DNA of 64,000 nucleotides from contig CM073325.1 in assembly GCA_037043015.1 (NCBI GenBank), positions 12,875,001-12,939,000 of the forward strand, read 5' to 3'. The position numbers were made by a program, and so were the translations under genes. The stretch comes from Bryum argenteum (lineage: Eukaryota > Streptophyta > Bryopsida > Bryales > Bryaceae). This document shows, in pieces, positions 23,161-35,241 of this stretch; within the stretch, counting starts at the first letter, position 1, and the number at the start of each line of letters is the position of its first letter. The notes below the pieces were generated by a model. That model did no database searches. It saw only the letters and a program-made list of their open reading frames with translations, and was not told the origin of the DNA.

Positions 23161-24819
23161 CCAAATAATTTATTTAAACGACGAACAAAACACTTCATCG
23201 ATTCTATAAAACAAAATTTTCTTGCGAATCAATTACAATCCTTAAATAATCGATTATATATATTAATTATAAGATAATAGAGTTTTAAAATTAATGTAAT
23301 GTCTTCAAATTTCATAAAACTTAAAATGCTTTACAGATTTGACGCATTTCAAAAAAAGATAATATTGAATAGATTCTACTAATTTCAATTATATTATATT
23401 TCAACCTTATTATTTGACCTACTTTATTTTTTAAATTTTAGTCTTCTAAGTAATTTGATAATTAGCAATTAGCAATTAGCACAAAGAAACATACACCTCT
23501 ATTTATTTATTGTATAATAATTTTTTTGATACTATACCAAAATTTATTTATATAATAATCTTAATTTTTATTTTTATTTTTTTTGTGATTCAATAATCTA
23601 AATCTTGTGTTGTAACAAGTGTAATTCTTGTTAATTAAATACATCAATTTATTTACAGATACAAGTATTTAAATGATAAACACATTATATTTAATAACAT
23701 TAGATGACGATAATATAAAAATTCACACTCAAATTGTTTATTGTTTACATAGATCAAAGAGAATAATATCATTTTAAATGTAATGTTTTTCCAGATTAAC
23801 AAATTAAAATTTTTATTCAGTTTTTTTTTTTTTTAAATTTCAAAAACAGATGGATTATATCAACAAATATAAATACATTTATAATAAAACAACCAAATCA
23901 CTTAACGCTCTCTCTTAAATATGTACTTAACCGTTCAAGACTCAAGGGTTACCAACCTTCAAATATTTTTGAAAATATAGGGTCCCTCGTATGATTTTTT
24001 AAGATATACACAATCAGATAAGAGGTTTGAATGAGAAAAAGTATACTTAATATCACAATCTTGCAGAACATTTCAAAAACTTCTCAAACATTGGCCACAA
24101 TAGAAAAAAGAAGATGCATGAAGCGCCGTTCATTTGAATTTGAAGAAAAGAAGATTAAGTTAAAAAATATGTTCAAAACTTAAAAATATTTGCGTGAGAA
24201 CAAATAGAATTTTTTTCTGTAATGTACCTGCCTATTTCTTTTATGCTCCCATGCATTGAAGTTGATGTCTATCGAATAATATTGCGCATGCTCGTTCCCT
24301 CCTCTACAAATATATATTACAATAATCAGTATTAAACAATATTTTACAACTTATACACTTTTTTTTCAATTTTCAAAACTAATCAAAATTTAGAATATTA
24401 CACATAAATTTTGTCGCGCCATTGCATTACATAAATTTCACATAGAAAAGTCATTACCCTCAAATAGGTATATAATAAAGATAACACTTTCTTGTCACAC
24501 TACATAATTGCACAAATTTTATTTGTATAGTACATTCTTTATTCTAATGTCTATCGTGGTTGTTTTTAAATGTAGTAATTACCTTCATCATTTTAGGCAA
24601 ACCAATCCTATTGATTCCAACCGTTCCTGTCACATACATGTTTTTCTCCAAAAAATATTAAAATAAGTGTACATTGTGAAAAAGTTCTTCATAACAACAG
24701 CATGACCCTTTCCTTCAAAGCCAATAACTATTAATTGCACAACCTTGTGCCCTTAATTTACCTTTTTAATATCTTCTTCATCTATGTAAGTTGAAGACGC
24801 TCTAGCATAAACTTCAAAC
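23161..24819. other. Very AT-rich stretch, no gene seen
   Basis: Mostly poly(A)/poly(T)-rich DNA with no frame over about 60 codons and no recognisable motif. Confidence 0.6.
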
Positions 24820-25434
24820 TTAACCCTTAAGCGGGCCGAATGTCGAAAATCGACATTCTGGATGACAGAAACTTTGGAGAGCCATAACTTCTTCATCCGG
24901 ACTCCGTTTTGGACGAAATCACTTGGGTTGGGTCCCAAATCAAGTTTAGTTCATGTCATAAAAATCTCAGACCCACACAATGAAGTATGAATTAATGGCA
25001 TGCATTTCAGTGACAGCAGCCTAGCTTTAGACATTTTTTCCTTTGTAAAATTTAGGGCAGTTTTCACCATTGCAGGGCCATAATTTGCACAAAGAAATTT
25101 TTCTCATGGTTTTTTTTTGTTCAAGGATGCTACTGAGATGAAGGTGAACAACATTCTAATTGGTGACTTTTTCATTGCAATAAGTCTAATGGTAGCATTT
25201 TCACTTTAAAGTGAAAATGATGAAATTATGTGATCATTTTTGAGTATTAATACATTATGATCTCGCAATCTATGAAGCCTCATGACTCAAAATTTGACCC
25301 ACATGATGTTCAATATGTCTACAACAAGATTGTACGGTTGAGATTTGGATAACACACTTTTACCTCCACCTATGACAATGCTTTTGAGGATGTGTTCATT
25401 TTACTACAAATGAGTCAAACCATTTAGGGGTTAA
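24820..25434. mobile_element. TTAA-ended element, copy C
   Basis: This 615-bp element is bounded by TTAA at 24820-24823 and 25431-25434. The left end is TTAACCCTTAAGCGGGCC, followed by the stem-loop TGTCG-AAAAT-CGACA. The right end is CCATTTAGGGGTTAA. Internal sequence (GAAACTTTGGAGAGCCATAA, then ACTCCGTTTTGGACGAAATC) matches copies D and E closely, so all three share one ancestor. No ORF. Confidence 0.8.
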
Positions 25435-26639
25435 AAACAAACTTGAACACGGAGTCGGTCAAGCATCACATTTTTTAATTTCATTTTTCGGGTTTATTAT
25501 GCAATATTGCCGAAGTAGACAATATTTGGATTTATAGCGCACCATCAGCTCGTTAATCATTACAGATAATCTCAATTGCCAACTTACACCACATTGCTTA
25601 CTAATCCATGTCGATAACCAACTCATTTGCACCATAGTTTGTCAAAATTGAGGCAATTCTCATCATCGCAAACTCTATTAGAATTAGTGATATAGAGGCA
25701 TCTCCACACTGCCATAAATCGGTTCGAGGAAAACATATTGCAAATCATCGTGCAGTGAAAGAAGTCTTCTGTACTAATATAATAGTATTGAAAATTTAGA
25801 ACTTTCTTCATGTCTATATACATTCACCATACCATCCAATTACTTCTTCCTAAAGTGTAAATAACTTTGTTAGTCTACTCCCTATTTTTCTCGAACCGCT
25901 CTCTTTTCTTGCTGGCATACATATACAAAATTCCATTATTCAATAATATTTGGCTAAAACAAGGTTCAATAGTATAATATAATGTGTAGAATATGTTATC
26001 ATATACATTACTTTTCTAACTTATTATGCCAAAAAAAATAAAAATAAAAAATAAATTACACAACCCTTAAACATACAGATACAAAGAAATTATTCATCAT
26101 TGCTTTCAAAATAATCAATTCTTATCTGTCTGCGACCCTCATTCATAAAAAAATTATCTGCTGAAAAACTACGTTCTGAACGTGTTCCACATATTTTTTA
26201 CTTGCGAGATTTACATGTTCTATTTGGGTTCTCGTTTCTGAATCCCATCACCGCAACACTAATGCTCATCGTCAAGAACGCATTTATGTTAAATTTGATT
26301 CTTCAAGTATCATATACTACCAGTCTAACTACCAATACAGATAAGTAACCACAGTCCAGAGAAGTGACCATGGAAAAGAAGAGCAAATTTTTGATTATCT
26401 CTTTCTACTCCACCCTTTAGATCTTCTATAGAAAAGCAAACTGTTTTTCTTAAACTTCACTAATTGAAGATATATCTCCATCTAATACAGAAATATCAAT
26501 TTTGTGTTCTATGACTTCTATCACTGGTGTGATATTCAGTTTACTTTATTTTAAATCCGATTAATAATTTGATAATAATTTGTATAATTGATATGAGCAT
26601 CTGTTGAAAAAACCAACGACTATTGACGGAGCGATCTGT
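25435..26639. other. AT-rich stretch before the copia remnant
   Basis: No supported gene or repeat. Parts may belong to the 5' region of the copia copy that becomes recognisable at about 26640, but no LTR could be delimited. Confidence 0.4.
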
Positions 26640-27420
26640 CGCTCCGATTGGCCTAGATAGAAAGCCGCTATTCAGGTGAAATATACATCTTTGCAAAAAC
26701 GTCAAGTTTTTGACCATATTGTGAATAGTCTCATAATTAAACCTTTTGATTATAAACTTGTGTTTGTTTGCAAACGTGACGACAAAGATTATCTTTATAA
26801 AATCTGTTTAATTGCTCAAGATTTTACCCAAAAGTTTGAGATCATTATGTTTGACATAATTACATGTTATGGATCGGATTACTTTCCAATATTCAATCGG
26901 TATGGTTGTTCATTCTACTTTAGAAATGCGTCTCATGAATGTTGAGACTTCTTATTTATACAAATCGCTTGAGATTAACCTTTATATGAAATTGCCTCCT
27001 AGACTTAATCACACAAGTTCTTCAGCACCTATTGCCAGTAAACACCGTGGTCTTAAATTGCAACATACTCTATATGGCCTTAAACAATTGGGCCGTATCT
27101 GCTATCAACGTTTCAGAGACATCCTTATTATTCATCATTTTACGAATGATCATTTACCCCGTATTTGTTTATTAAACATTAGAAATAGTAGTTTGTTATT
27201 ATAGCGATATATGTTCATGATTTGAATTTTGTTAGATGTTATCTCCATGCAATGCAGCTACTCAGCTTCTTATTTGAGAGTTTGAACTGAAATTATTTAG
27301 TCATAAAACTTTTTATATTGAGTTAGGCGTACATTATTTTTGAATGGTAACGTTCTTTTTTTTCAATCAACATATATCAATTGGATTCTTAAACGTTTTA
27401 ACATGATTAATGCGCATCAG

Positions 27421-27465
<45 letters not shown>

Positions 27466-28011
27466 GCTAATCATTAGTCGTAAAACTAAAGGTGATGATC
27501 CCTATCATGGCTCCTTGCAAGGAGGAGGAAATATTGTGCAAATAATATCTATACCTCCATGCGGTCGAAGCATTATTGTACTTGGCCACATCAACAAGGC
27601 CAAAAAATAATTTTGCAGTTAAGGTTAAAGCACGACATAGTGTCCGTCGAACTTTACAACATTGAAACGGCTTAAAGCATTTATTTTGATATTTGAAGGG
27701 AATTAAGTACTTAGGTCAGCATTATACATGATCGGCTAATTCAATATTAATGCGTTATATTGATGTTGATTATAGCTCTGATCTTGCAACCTCCAAACCT
27801 CAAACTGGTCATGTTTTCTTAGAACACGGGGCTGCAATCTCTTCGAAATACGCAATAACCGTGACATCATAAAATTATTGAAAATTTATTTCTTTACGCG
27901 AGGCGTCCACAAAATGCATGTAGCTAAGATCTTTGATAAAATTTTTTAACAAATTTAGGATTACCATATGACAACACTACTATATTTTATATGAGGATAA
28001 TAGTACTTGTG
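26640..28011 (+). mobile_element. Broken Ty1/copia retrotransposon, left copy (RT to RNase H)
   Basis: Plus-strand translation in broken frames shows the copia reverse-transcriptase region: a basic KRDDKDYLYKICLIAQDFTQ block at about 26775, then the SYLYKSLEINLYMKLPPRLN and LQHTLYGLKQLGRICYQRF blocks at about 26948-27110. An RNase H piece (YSSDLATSKPQTGHVFLEHG) lies at about 27770. It has several stops and frame changes and a TA microsatellite at 27422-27464. The sequence stops abruptly at 28011, where an ABC-transporter exon begins. Bases 27672-28011 are nearly identical to 41048-41386 in the second copia copy. Confidence 0.75.
27422..27464. repeat. (TA)n microsatellite
   Basis: A pure alternating TA run of about 43 bp inside the broken copia element. 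Confidence 0.95.
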
Positions 28012-30735
28012 TTTCTGGAGGAGTCTCAGCTGCTGCCATACTGTCCATTGTGGCTGTCGTAGTGTACGGTGCCCGATTGACTATTTTTGGGGAAATGACG
28101 ACTGGAACTCTTACTGCTTTCATTCTTTACAGCTTAACAGGTTTGGATTTTCTGCGCTTATATATTAGTCTTTGAATAGGATTGGGTTAATTGACCTTTT
28201 GAGGCATTATGTTCTCCTTGAGTTTTGTCGTTTTATCACATTAAGCGTATTGTCACTTAAGGTTTTAGTTTGATCCATAGTTTTTCGATATGCAACTAAC
28301 TTGACGTGAACTTGGTCTCTCGCTTGCTGCTCCCTCTGGACTTTATACAACCGCTATGAAGGCAGCCGGTGCGAGTCGCCGGGTCTTCTAGTTGCTGGAT
28401 CGAGTCTCTAGTATGTCCAAGGTTGGTGACGCTAAACCGCTTGGGTAAGAAATTTGATCGTCGTTGGGACTACGAAGCTTCTGCTTGTATTTTACTAGGT
28501 CTATCTCAGCTAATTTTAGAATTGAATAGGATCATCATTGTAAGTGGGTGATATAAGTCGCATGCACTTTTTCTGTTCTCGTGTATGTATGTAGCCCATG
28601 TAGTTCTGTTCTCCAACACTTGCTATGCAACTCAACATTTGGATTTTTTTTGGTCTATAGGGTAGACGTCTAGACGAAGAAGGTGAGGTGAAGCTAGAGA
28701 ATGTGTGGTTCTCTTATCCTTCACGTCCCAAGGACTTAGTTCTCAAGGTATCGATTGGGCCTTTGAGTTTCACTTCTCAATTCGCGTGACATCTTCAGCT
28801 TACATATCTCTAATTGTTGTTGTCCCTTTGAAGTTGTTGTATCATAATGCGTGGAATTTTCATAATAATGTGGTGCTTTTGTATAGAGGGAGTGGATCTT
28901 ACATTGAAACCTGGAGCCAAGGTGGCCCTTATTGGCCCATCTGGAGGTGGGAAGGTATGCCACCAATTTCAATCCCGAACCGTTCTGGAAGTTTCAATCA
29001 AATGCGTATAGTTCAGCTGATATTTCGTGTTTTCTCTGTTTTTGTTCAGGCCACTATCACAAATCTGGTGGAGAGATTTTATGAGCCTGACCAAGGAGTT
29101 ATCACCCTTAATGGTGTTCCTTTGAACGAGATTAACCATCGCCACTTACATGAGAAGGCATGTACTTTACCTAGCCATTTTTTAATTGCATGTTGCTATG
29201 AGGAGTCAGTTAATATACCAGTATGTATTTCTTGTCTGTGTGAGGATCCTGATTAAACAATGGATACCTGACAGTGGTCATCTGCCATTTTTCTGACGTA
29301 GATCAATACCTGTTGTTGCAGATAAGCATTGTAAGCCAGGAGCTACCTTGTTCAATTGCTCGATTGCTGAAAATATTTTGTATGGATTGAAGGACAAAGT
29401 GACTCCTGATGACATAGAACGAGTTTTTGTAAGCCCTTTGTACTACCTCTCTGTCCATCACGCTTTCAACTTCGCATTCATACAGACTAGAGGAAGGTGT
29501 TTTTGTTCGTTATTAGTTAGATATCAATCTAGTGTCCGCGGATGTGTTATTAATTTCACTAGTTTTGAGGGCGAGGTCCTCACATACTTAAAACTTGTAC
29601 CTTACGCGTCTTTCGTGATGGATCAGAGGATGGCGAATGCCCATGAGTTTGTAGCAAAATTTCCTGAGGGTTATGAAACGCAAGTTGGTGAACGCAGAGT
29701 GCGTTTATCCGGAGGTCAGAAGCAACGGATAGCAATCGCTCGGGCCCTACTTATGGATTCGAGAGTTCTGTTATTGGACGAAGCTACAAGCGCCTTGGAT
29801 GCCGAAAGCGAGTACTTGGTGCAGGTAAAATATAATCTCAGCACATGCCTATCACTCACTCAAATCAACCCTCTCTAAAGACTCACTTTGGATCCTACTC
29901 AAATGGAATTTTCTTTACATATTTAAGCAATTATAAGCTCACCTCTCCTTTGAGGCAGTGTTGTTTCAGAGGACGTATTCAGATCATGAAATAACAAGCA
30001 CCCTCGTTTTGACAAAATGTACAAGAGGCTTGCTCCACAGATTTGCAGATCCCTAAGAACCTCGTTTAATGTCCCGAAAAATCTGTTCTCATCTTTGTTC
30101 AAGAACTTCCACATGTCAAGATATGAATACAAGTGAAAGAGCACTTGGACAGTGTCATTAGAGAGGGTTCACTATAAGAAACCCGTCTTTTTTATGACGC
30201 ATTTTTTGTGACGTGTACATGTTTTTATGTTAATATTAGCATCAAACGTAACATGAAGACGTAAGGTGCAACATCAACTTAACATATAAACAATTGCACG
30301 TCACAAAAAATGCGTCATAAAAAACACGGGTTTCTTCTAGTGGTTGAATGTTCAGAGTCAAGCTGCCAGGGTTATCTTAATAACACAAGGTTCAATTCTT
30401 CTCCTTGCTGTGTTTGAATCAGGGAGGGGGGACTGCACGTTGTCAGGGTACTCATAACGTGGGTGTTCATGCATTGGTGGATGCATTGGTGGGTGCAGGA
30501 TGCCATGGACCGTCTAATGAAAGGTCGCATTGTGCTGGTCATAGCTCATCGGCTCTCCACAGTCCAAAGTGCAGACACAGTGGCAGTGATAGCAGAAGAG
30601 AAAGTAGCAGAGCAAGGCTCCCATTCTGAGCTTCTTCGAAGCAACGGTTTGTATGCAGCGTATGTTGCGGCGTCAGCTTCAAGGAGCTGGAGATGTGCCT
30701 TCCGCATCTTTGGGCGACCTCTTTGCAGTTTACAG
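28012..30735 (+). pseudogene. ALS1/ABCB27 (TAP2-like) ABC half-transporter, 5'-truncated pseudogene
   Basis: Exon-like blocks at 28012-28140, about 28318-28421, 28661-28747, 28889-28954, 29050-29157, 29322-29428, 29627-29824 and 30499-30735 give the end of the membrane domain and the whole nucleotide-binding domain. Walker A is GPSGGGK, the signature is [17 protein letters not shown], Walker B is [20 protein letters not shown], and the H-loop is [11 protein letters not shown]. In plants ALS1/ABCB27 is a vacuolar half-transporter linked to aluminium tolerance. Lesions: TAG at 28389-28391 where the family has Gln (VFQLLDRV); 5 instead of 6 bases at 29343-29347; a GC donor at 29158; Walker A followed by Ala instead of Thr; and a frame shift near 30660, before RRQLQGAGD. 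The 5' end is lost at the copia junction. I call it a dead fragment. Confidence 0.8.
30170..30342. mobile_element. CACTA-type MITE, 173 bp, TSD GTT
   Basis: The ends CACTATAAGAAACCCGTCTT and its inverse (finishing GGGTTTCTTCTAGTG) extend into inverted arms of about 45 bp containing TATGACGCATTTTTTGTGAC. It is flanked by GTT on both sides (30167-30169 and 30343-30345). It lies in what was the last intron of the ABCB27-like gene and has no coding capacity. Confidence 0.88.
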
Positions 30736-30901
30736 CTATCTGAGGTGCTTCAGCCGTTCGCTGTTCTTGAGTCCCTTCTCACTTGAGAATCCCTCTGTTC
30801 TCGCCCTCGGAACGGCACTTCTGCAGGTCAGCAATCAACATGTCTGTAGCTCCATTCTCGGACTGCTTGTTTCGCTTGCTTTTTTCTTGTTGTTGGTGTA
30901 G

Positions 30902-31335
30902 GTAGTGAGCACTTGTTGTATGCTGCTTCCGGTTGCAGAGTCTATTGCCTGGATATCCGTGAGGTGCGTTTCGAAGTGCTGAGAAATTTGTCTTTGATGC
31001 ATCGCTTGTGCACGGGACTAGTCGTTGTTTCCTCAAAGTTGTTGATGGCTAACAGGTCAGTGGTGTTGTATTGAATGGAGGGGCCTACATGGATCCCGTT
31101 ACAAACCGATTCATTCAACGCTGATGAGATCAACCAGGTACAACTCTGAAGTTTACTATTCAATAATGCCACAGAGTTTACTATTAGATGTGTTTCTTTC
31201 TTCTTAAAGCTCTCGTGATGTTTTATACACCGGTGAGAGAGAATATGGTTAGACTTGAAACTTTCGGTGTCGTGTTTCTGAAGGTGGCGGTGAATACTAA
31301 AGGCACATACCTCGCGGCAGCAGATGACTCTGGAG
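30902..31335 (+). pseudogene. WDR53-like WD40 gene fragment
   Basis: Three spliced-looking blocks with AG/GT borders occur in order: 30902-30963 (EHLLYAASGCRVYCLDIRE), 31056-31137 (ending DSFNADEINQ) and 31284-31335 (VAVNTKGTYLAAADDSGAF). These resemble the first repeats of WDR53-type WD40 proteins, which are DDB1-associated in animals. After ADDSG the expected next repeat is missing. It starts about 170 bp after the ABC pseudogene, on the same strand. Confidence 0.5.
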
Positions 31336-31355
31336 CTTTCATGACGTGGCCCTCA

Positions 31356-31590
31356 TAAGCGGAAGACCTCGCAACGGGAGCGGGAGGCTTCGCGGCGTGA
31401 CCGGGAGTCTACGGAGAGTGAGCTTCGGAAGTCGAGGTTGCAGGTCACGATGCAGCGCAAGACGGAATTCAGCACTCGCTCTCTTCGAGATCTCATGGTC
31501 AAGTCCAACCGCAACTCTGTCCAGGAACGCCTCTTGCCTGTCCTAGCCGATTTCACCAAGTCCAAGTACTTACAACTCTCTATATCTCTT
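31356..31590 (+). CDS. Exon-like basic ORF, unrecognised
   Basis: The frame beginning HKRKTSQREREASRRDRE stays open for about 75 codons. It passes SELRKSRLQVTMQRKTEFST and RDLMVKSNRNSVQERLLPVL, then loses coding character near 31580. The high Arg/Lys/Glu content suggests a coiled coil or basic region. Because it follows the WDR53-like piece directly it may be another captured exon. No function can be given. Confidence 0.3.
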
Positions 31591-32378
31591 GCATTCACAA
31601 CCAGCCATCAGATCATATATAGCAGCTATGACAGTGTTTTAGCATTGCATTGATCGAGTAGTTACCCATGGGAGCTTAGCGATGGGCGGGCGTTGGCATG
31701 GCAGAGAGCCGATAGACTTCCAGGACTTGTTCTTGCGCTACATAAGTAACTCGCATAACTCCATGATGTATTATCATAAGTAACTGCAGCAGCCCTTTCT
31801 CTTTCAGATTCCTTTTCACAGCCCTTTCTCTATTCAGATTCTTTATCTTTTCAGATTCCTTCTCTGTAGAAGCCATAGAGTCTTAGCAATTCAACAACCA
31901 TTATGAAACTGAAAACTTTTCAAATTCAGCAGTTAGAGTACCTTTTCTAGAATTTTTCATGTACATATACTTGTCTATTGTTAGTGAAACACATGTTCAT
32001 TTTTGGTGTGTCCGTCTGCAATGAATTTGCATATGTCTACCAAGGTGAGTGCCTCATTTTGCGATCCCAGGCGCATCGTAGTTGGCAGCTTCAATCTGAA
32101 CTTCGATCACCTTCTCGATTGTTTAGATGATAATGTTGGTAATTGCACATGAGTCTGATTTTTCTAGTGCCGCTTGTATGCAGACTGCCGTTTGATATTC
32201 GAGCCTGCTTTTTGCTGATCAAGAGGGCTTGTGGAGATGTAAGTACATAACTCTGCAGGTAGAATTATGTAATGGTAGATTGGTAGTGCGAGTATCAAGT
32301 TGTAGTGGTTCTCCGTTGTTATGGTGATTCTGCGCACGAGACACGAATATGTAAATGGATGAAGGATTTTCATTGCAG

Positions 32379-32608
32379 ACAACGCAGAGACTGAAGCTGT
32401 GAATACGACTGAAGCTGTAAATTCGCCGAAGGCTGAAGATGTGAGTACACCTAAGACTGAAGCTGTGAATCCACCGATTAGTGAGGCGATGAATCCACCG
32501 ACTTCTGAAGCTGTGAGTAAACCGAAGACTGAAGCTGTGGATGCACCAAGCTTGGAGTTGTATGTTGATGAGAAGGAGGCTTCAAGTTACTGCGACCTGC
32601 ACTTTTGA
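32379..32608 (+). CDS. Repeat-encoded exon (TEAVNPP repeats), unrecognised
   Basis: After an AG at 32377-32378 a frame runs to TGA at 32608. It encodes about eight degenerate copies of a TEAVNPPK-like unit (24-bp period, core GAAGCTGTGAATCCACCGA), then LELYVDEKEASSYCDLHF. This could be the end of a low-complexity, Pro/Glu-rich protein. Upstream exons are not identifiable. Confidence 0.35.
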
Positions 32609-33751
32609 ACAAGGTAAATGTAATAGTTTCTTGGCCATTTGCTTTACAGGTACCATCTGTGTAATAGTTTTAAGTATTGAGCAGGTTCTATCTGCTATAG
32701 ATGTTGTTCACATTCTTTGCCATGGCTCGTCGTCCGCTTCCTATCTTATCTTGTTCTTGACAGTGTAAAACCTCGTTTTTCCCGTACAGCATTCTAGAGT
32801 GATTTGAAGGTCCATGTTTTGCTTGTCAAGGTGCTATTTCAATCACAATCACTTCATGCAATTTGAATAATATGTTGTGTGTTGGTGCTGGAGAAACAGT
32901 GCCTTAAGTCAGTTGAAATTCATGAGATTTGTTGATTTCATACAAACTGTCTTTGAGATTTATAGAGTGATCAACTTGTAGTCTTGTACCGATGTGAAAG
33001 TAGAGCCTGGTTCTGAAAACATATATTTGAAGGCTCTACTTGTGCGTATTGGAGGGTCTCAAATGGACACCAAAATGCTAGAGATCAAGGTAGCTCTTCA
33101 TGTAGTGGAGTTTATGTTTTCCAGAATTTTTGCCCGAGAGAAGTAAGTTAGCATCGGTATCTAAATTGGAGCAACTTGGAGTCAGCTGCATTTGAATATC
33201 AAGAAACGCTTACCGAATCGAAGCTCGTGACGGCGCTCAACTCTTATCCTTGCAAAGCGTTGTAAGGTGAGTCAGCTGAATACATGGCTCTCTCAATTAT
33301 TTTGAGGAGCTCGAGTTGGATTAAAAAAGTTTATTTTTGGTATTTTTTTTGTAACATTCCACAAGTTTGGTGAGTTAGGAGCAACATTTAATTTATAGAA
33401 GCTCATTTGGATTCATAGATTGTTCACAATAAGCCTTCAAATACAAACAAGGCAAGGTTTTCTTAGTATTCTTAGAAGGTTGATTATAAGTTTCTTGTGG
33501 CCTTTCTTAGTTTCACCGTAGAACATCTAATTTAGCCAATCATACAAATTTTTAACACTAAAAGCGAAAAGTACATTTATATTGATTTTCAGGGTTTCTC
33601 TTTTTAATTAGTTTCAAAAAAATATCACCTATTTAGGAAATTATTGGCATAAGATTAGTTTTTTACAAGTAATATAAGAATATATTATTTGTAACTTAGT
33701 AGTAAGGGTAATAATACTAAGAATTCTTCTCCTCATGTTGCAGGGTGCAGT
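32609..33751. other. Stretch between gene fragments and the 291-aa gene
   Basis: No supported coding region. Moderately AT-rich, with several splice-like AG sites but no protein-like frame. Confidence 0.4.
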
Positions 33752-34851
33752 ATGGAAATGTATCCTTTGGTGGATCCCCCTCTCAATGATGAGAGCCATG
33801 AGAGCCACCACACTCCAGAAGGTGTGTAGTGAATTTTTTTATTAAGTATTATTATATATATTTATTTTACATATAAAGATAAATTATATTAATATTACGT
33901 ATAATTATTATTTGGTAATGTATAATAAAAAATATTATATAACTATATTCAATTAAACAGTATATCAATTCATTCAATAGTATTTCAATTCAATAGTATT
34001 TAGCATAGTATTTAAGATGAATTCTCATGGTATTGTGTTGTCCAGATATGGATGTGGTACAGAATGACGGAAACGATCTCGATACGGGCATAGATCTCGA
34101 CACCGGCTTAGATTCAGAAGGCTTTTACAAGGATCTTCTCCAAAAGGACGAAGAAAAAACTGTAAAGGAACTCTATGCTCAATACTTGTTCCATCCCAAC
34201 AATGTCCATTTGGTAAATTCTCCATGGAAGAAATTACCATCTGGTAACTTTTTCCACGGCGTTCTTTGGAATAAAGAGCGTGATTGTGAGGAAGTGGTCC
34301 TGTTCGTTGGCATATGTAGTTTTGTCTACATCCAAGACGGAGGAAACTACAACAAAGTGTCGTGGGCTGAGAAGGAGGAGTCTACTTACTTGTCAATTAA
34401 GATTGATGATTCGTCTTTTTTTGATGAGTATAGAACGAAAATAAATGAATGGGAGTGTATGTGGAGAAGTAGGAGTGCCAATTTGGAGTGGAAATCATTT
34501 GCTGGCTTGACTTTCAAAGCTCCGGCTTTCAAAAAAGAAGAGGGAGATTCAAGCAAGAACGTTTCTAACAAACGGAAGAGATGCGAAGAAGAGTTCAGAG
34601 GTAATTTTTTAACTTCTGACCAATTGAGCCGATGCAATCACATTCAAATCGTTGATGAAGACAACCTCCCAATTGAAGCAGCGAAGATCGACAATGGTGA
34701 CCTCGTTGTTGTGAAGTGCCATGTGAGATACTGGAGGAACTTTAGCAAGTGTATGCACGGCATCAACAAACACCTTGTAGATGTGAAGTTATTGAAGAAG
34801 CTTGAAAAACAAGTCTCAAAGCTATCTTCTTGGCAGAAGGATATTTTTTAA
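33752..34851 (+). CDS. Two-exon gene for an unrecognised 291-aa protein
   Basis: Exon 1 (33752-33821) starts with ATG and ends with a GTGTGT donor. Exon 2 (34046-34851) follows a TCCAG acceptor and restores the frame (E-D-M-D) to a TAA stop. The protein has an acidic N terminus, a central region with several Trp, Cys and aromatic residues (SPWKKLPSGNFFHGVLWNKE, FVGICSFVYIQDGG), a basic patch NKRKRCEEEF that could be a nuclear signal, and a C-terminal NGDLVVVKCHVRYW segment. I see no transmembrane or signal sequence and recognise no family. It lies about 0.4 kb upstream of the Helitron ORFs on the same strand, is AT-rich like them and is undamaged. It may be a Helitron cargo or accessory gene, or an independent host gene. 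Confidence 0.55.
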
Positions 34852-35241
34852 AGTAGTTCCATAGCATACTTTATTGTATATATTGCAATATAGTTTATAG
34901 TACATAGTATATACAGTATAAATGTATAATATATAGTATATATACTTTACATAATATAATATATAGTGTAGTATTTTAGCATATATGGTACATAGTACAA
35001 AATACATTATGTTATACTGTTATGTTATGGTTTAAAGTTTACTATAAACTTTTATGAAGAATTAATTTCAAGTATGCTTTACATTACTACAAGTCTTTAC
35101 TTATCTTGAAATTATTTTTTGTTATATTTTGATTTACTAATCGCAGAGTACTTTAAAATGAGGTTTTTAGAAAGAAATTAAATAAATTTCTTTACATATA
35201 TATTCATTTATTTCTCTTTATCATATTAATATTCCAAAAAA

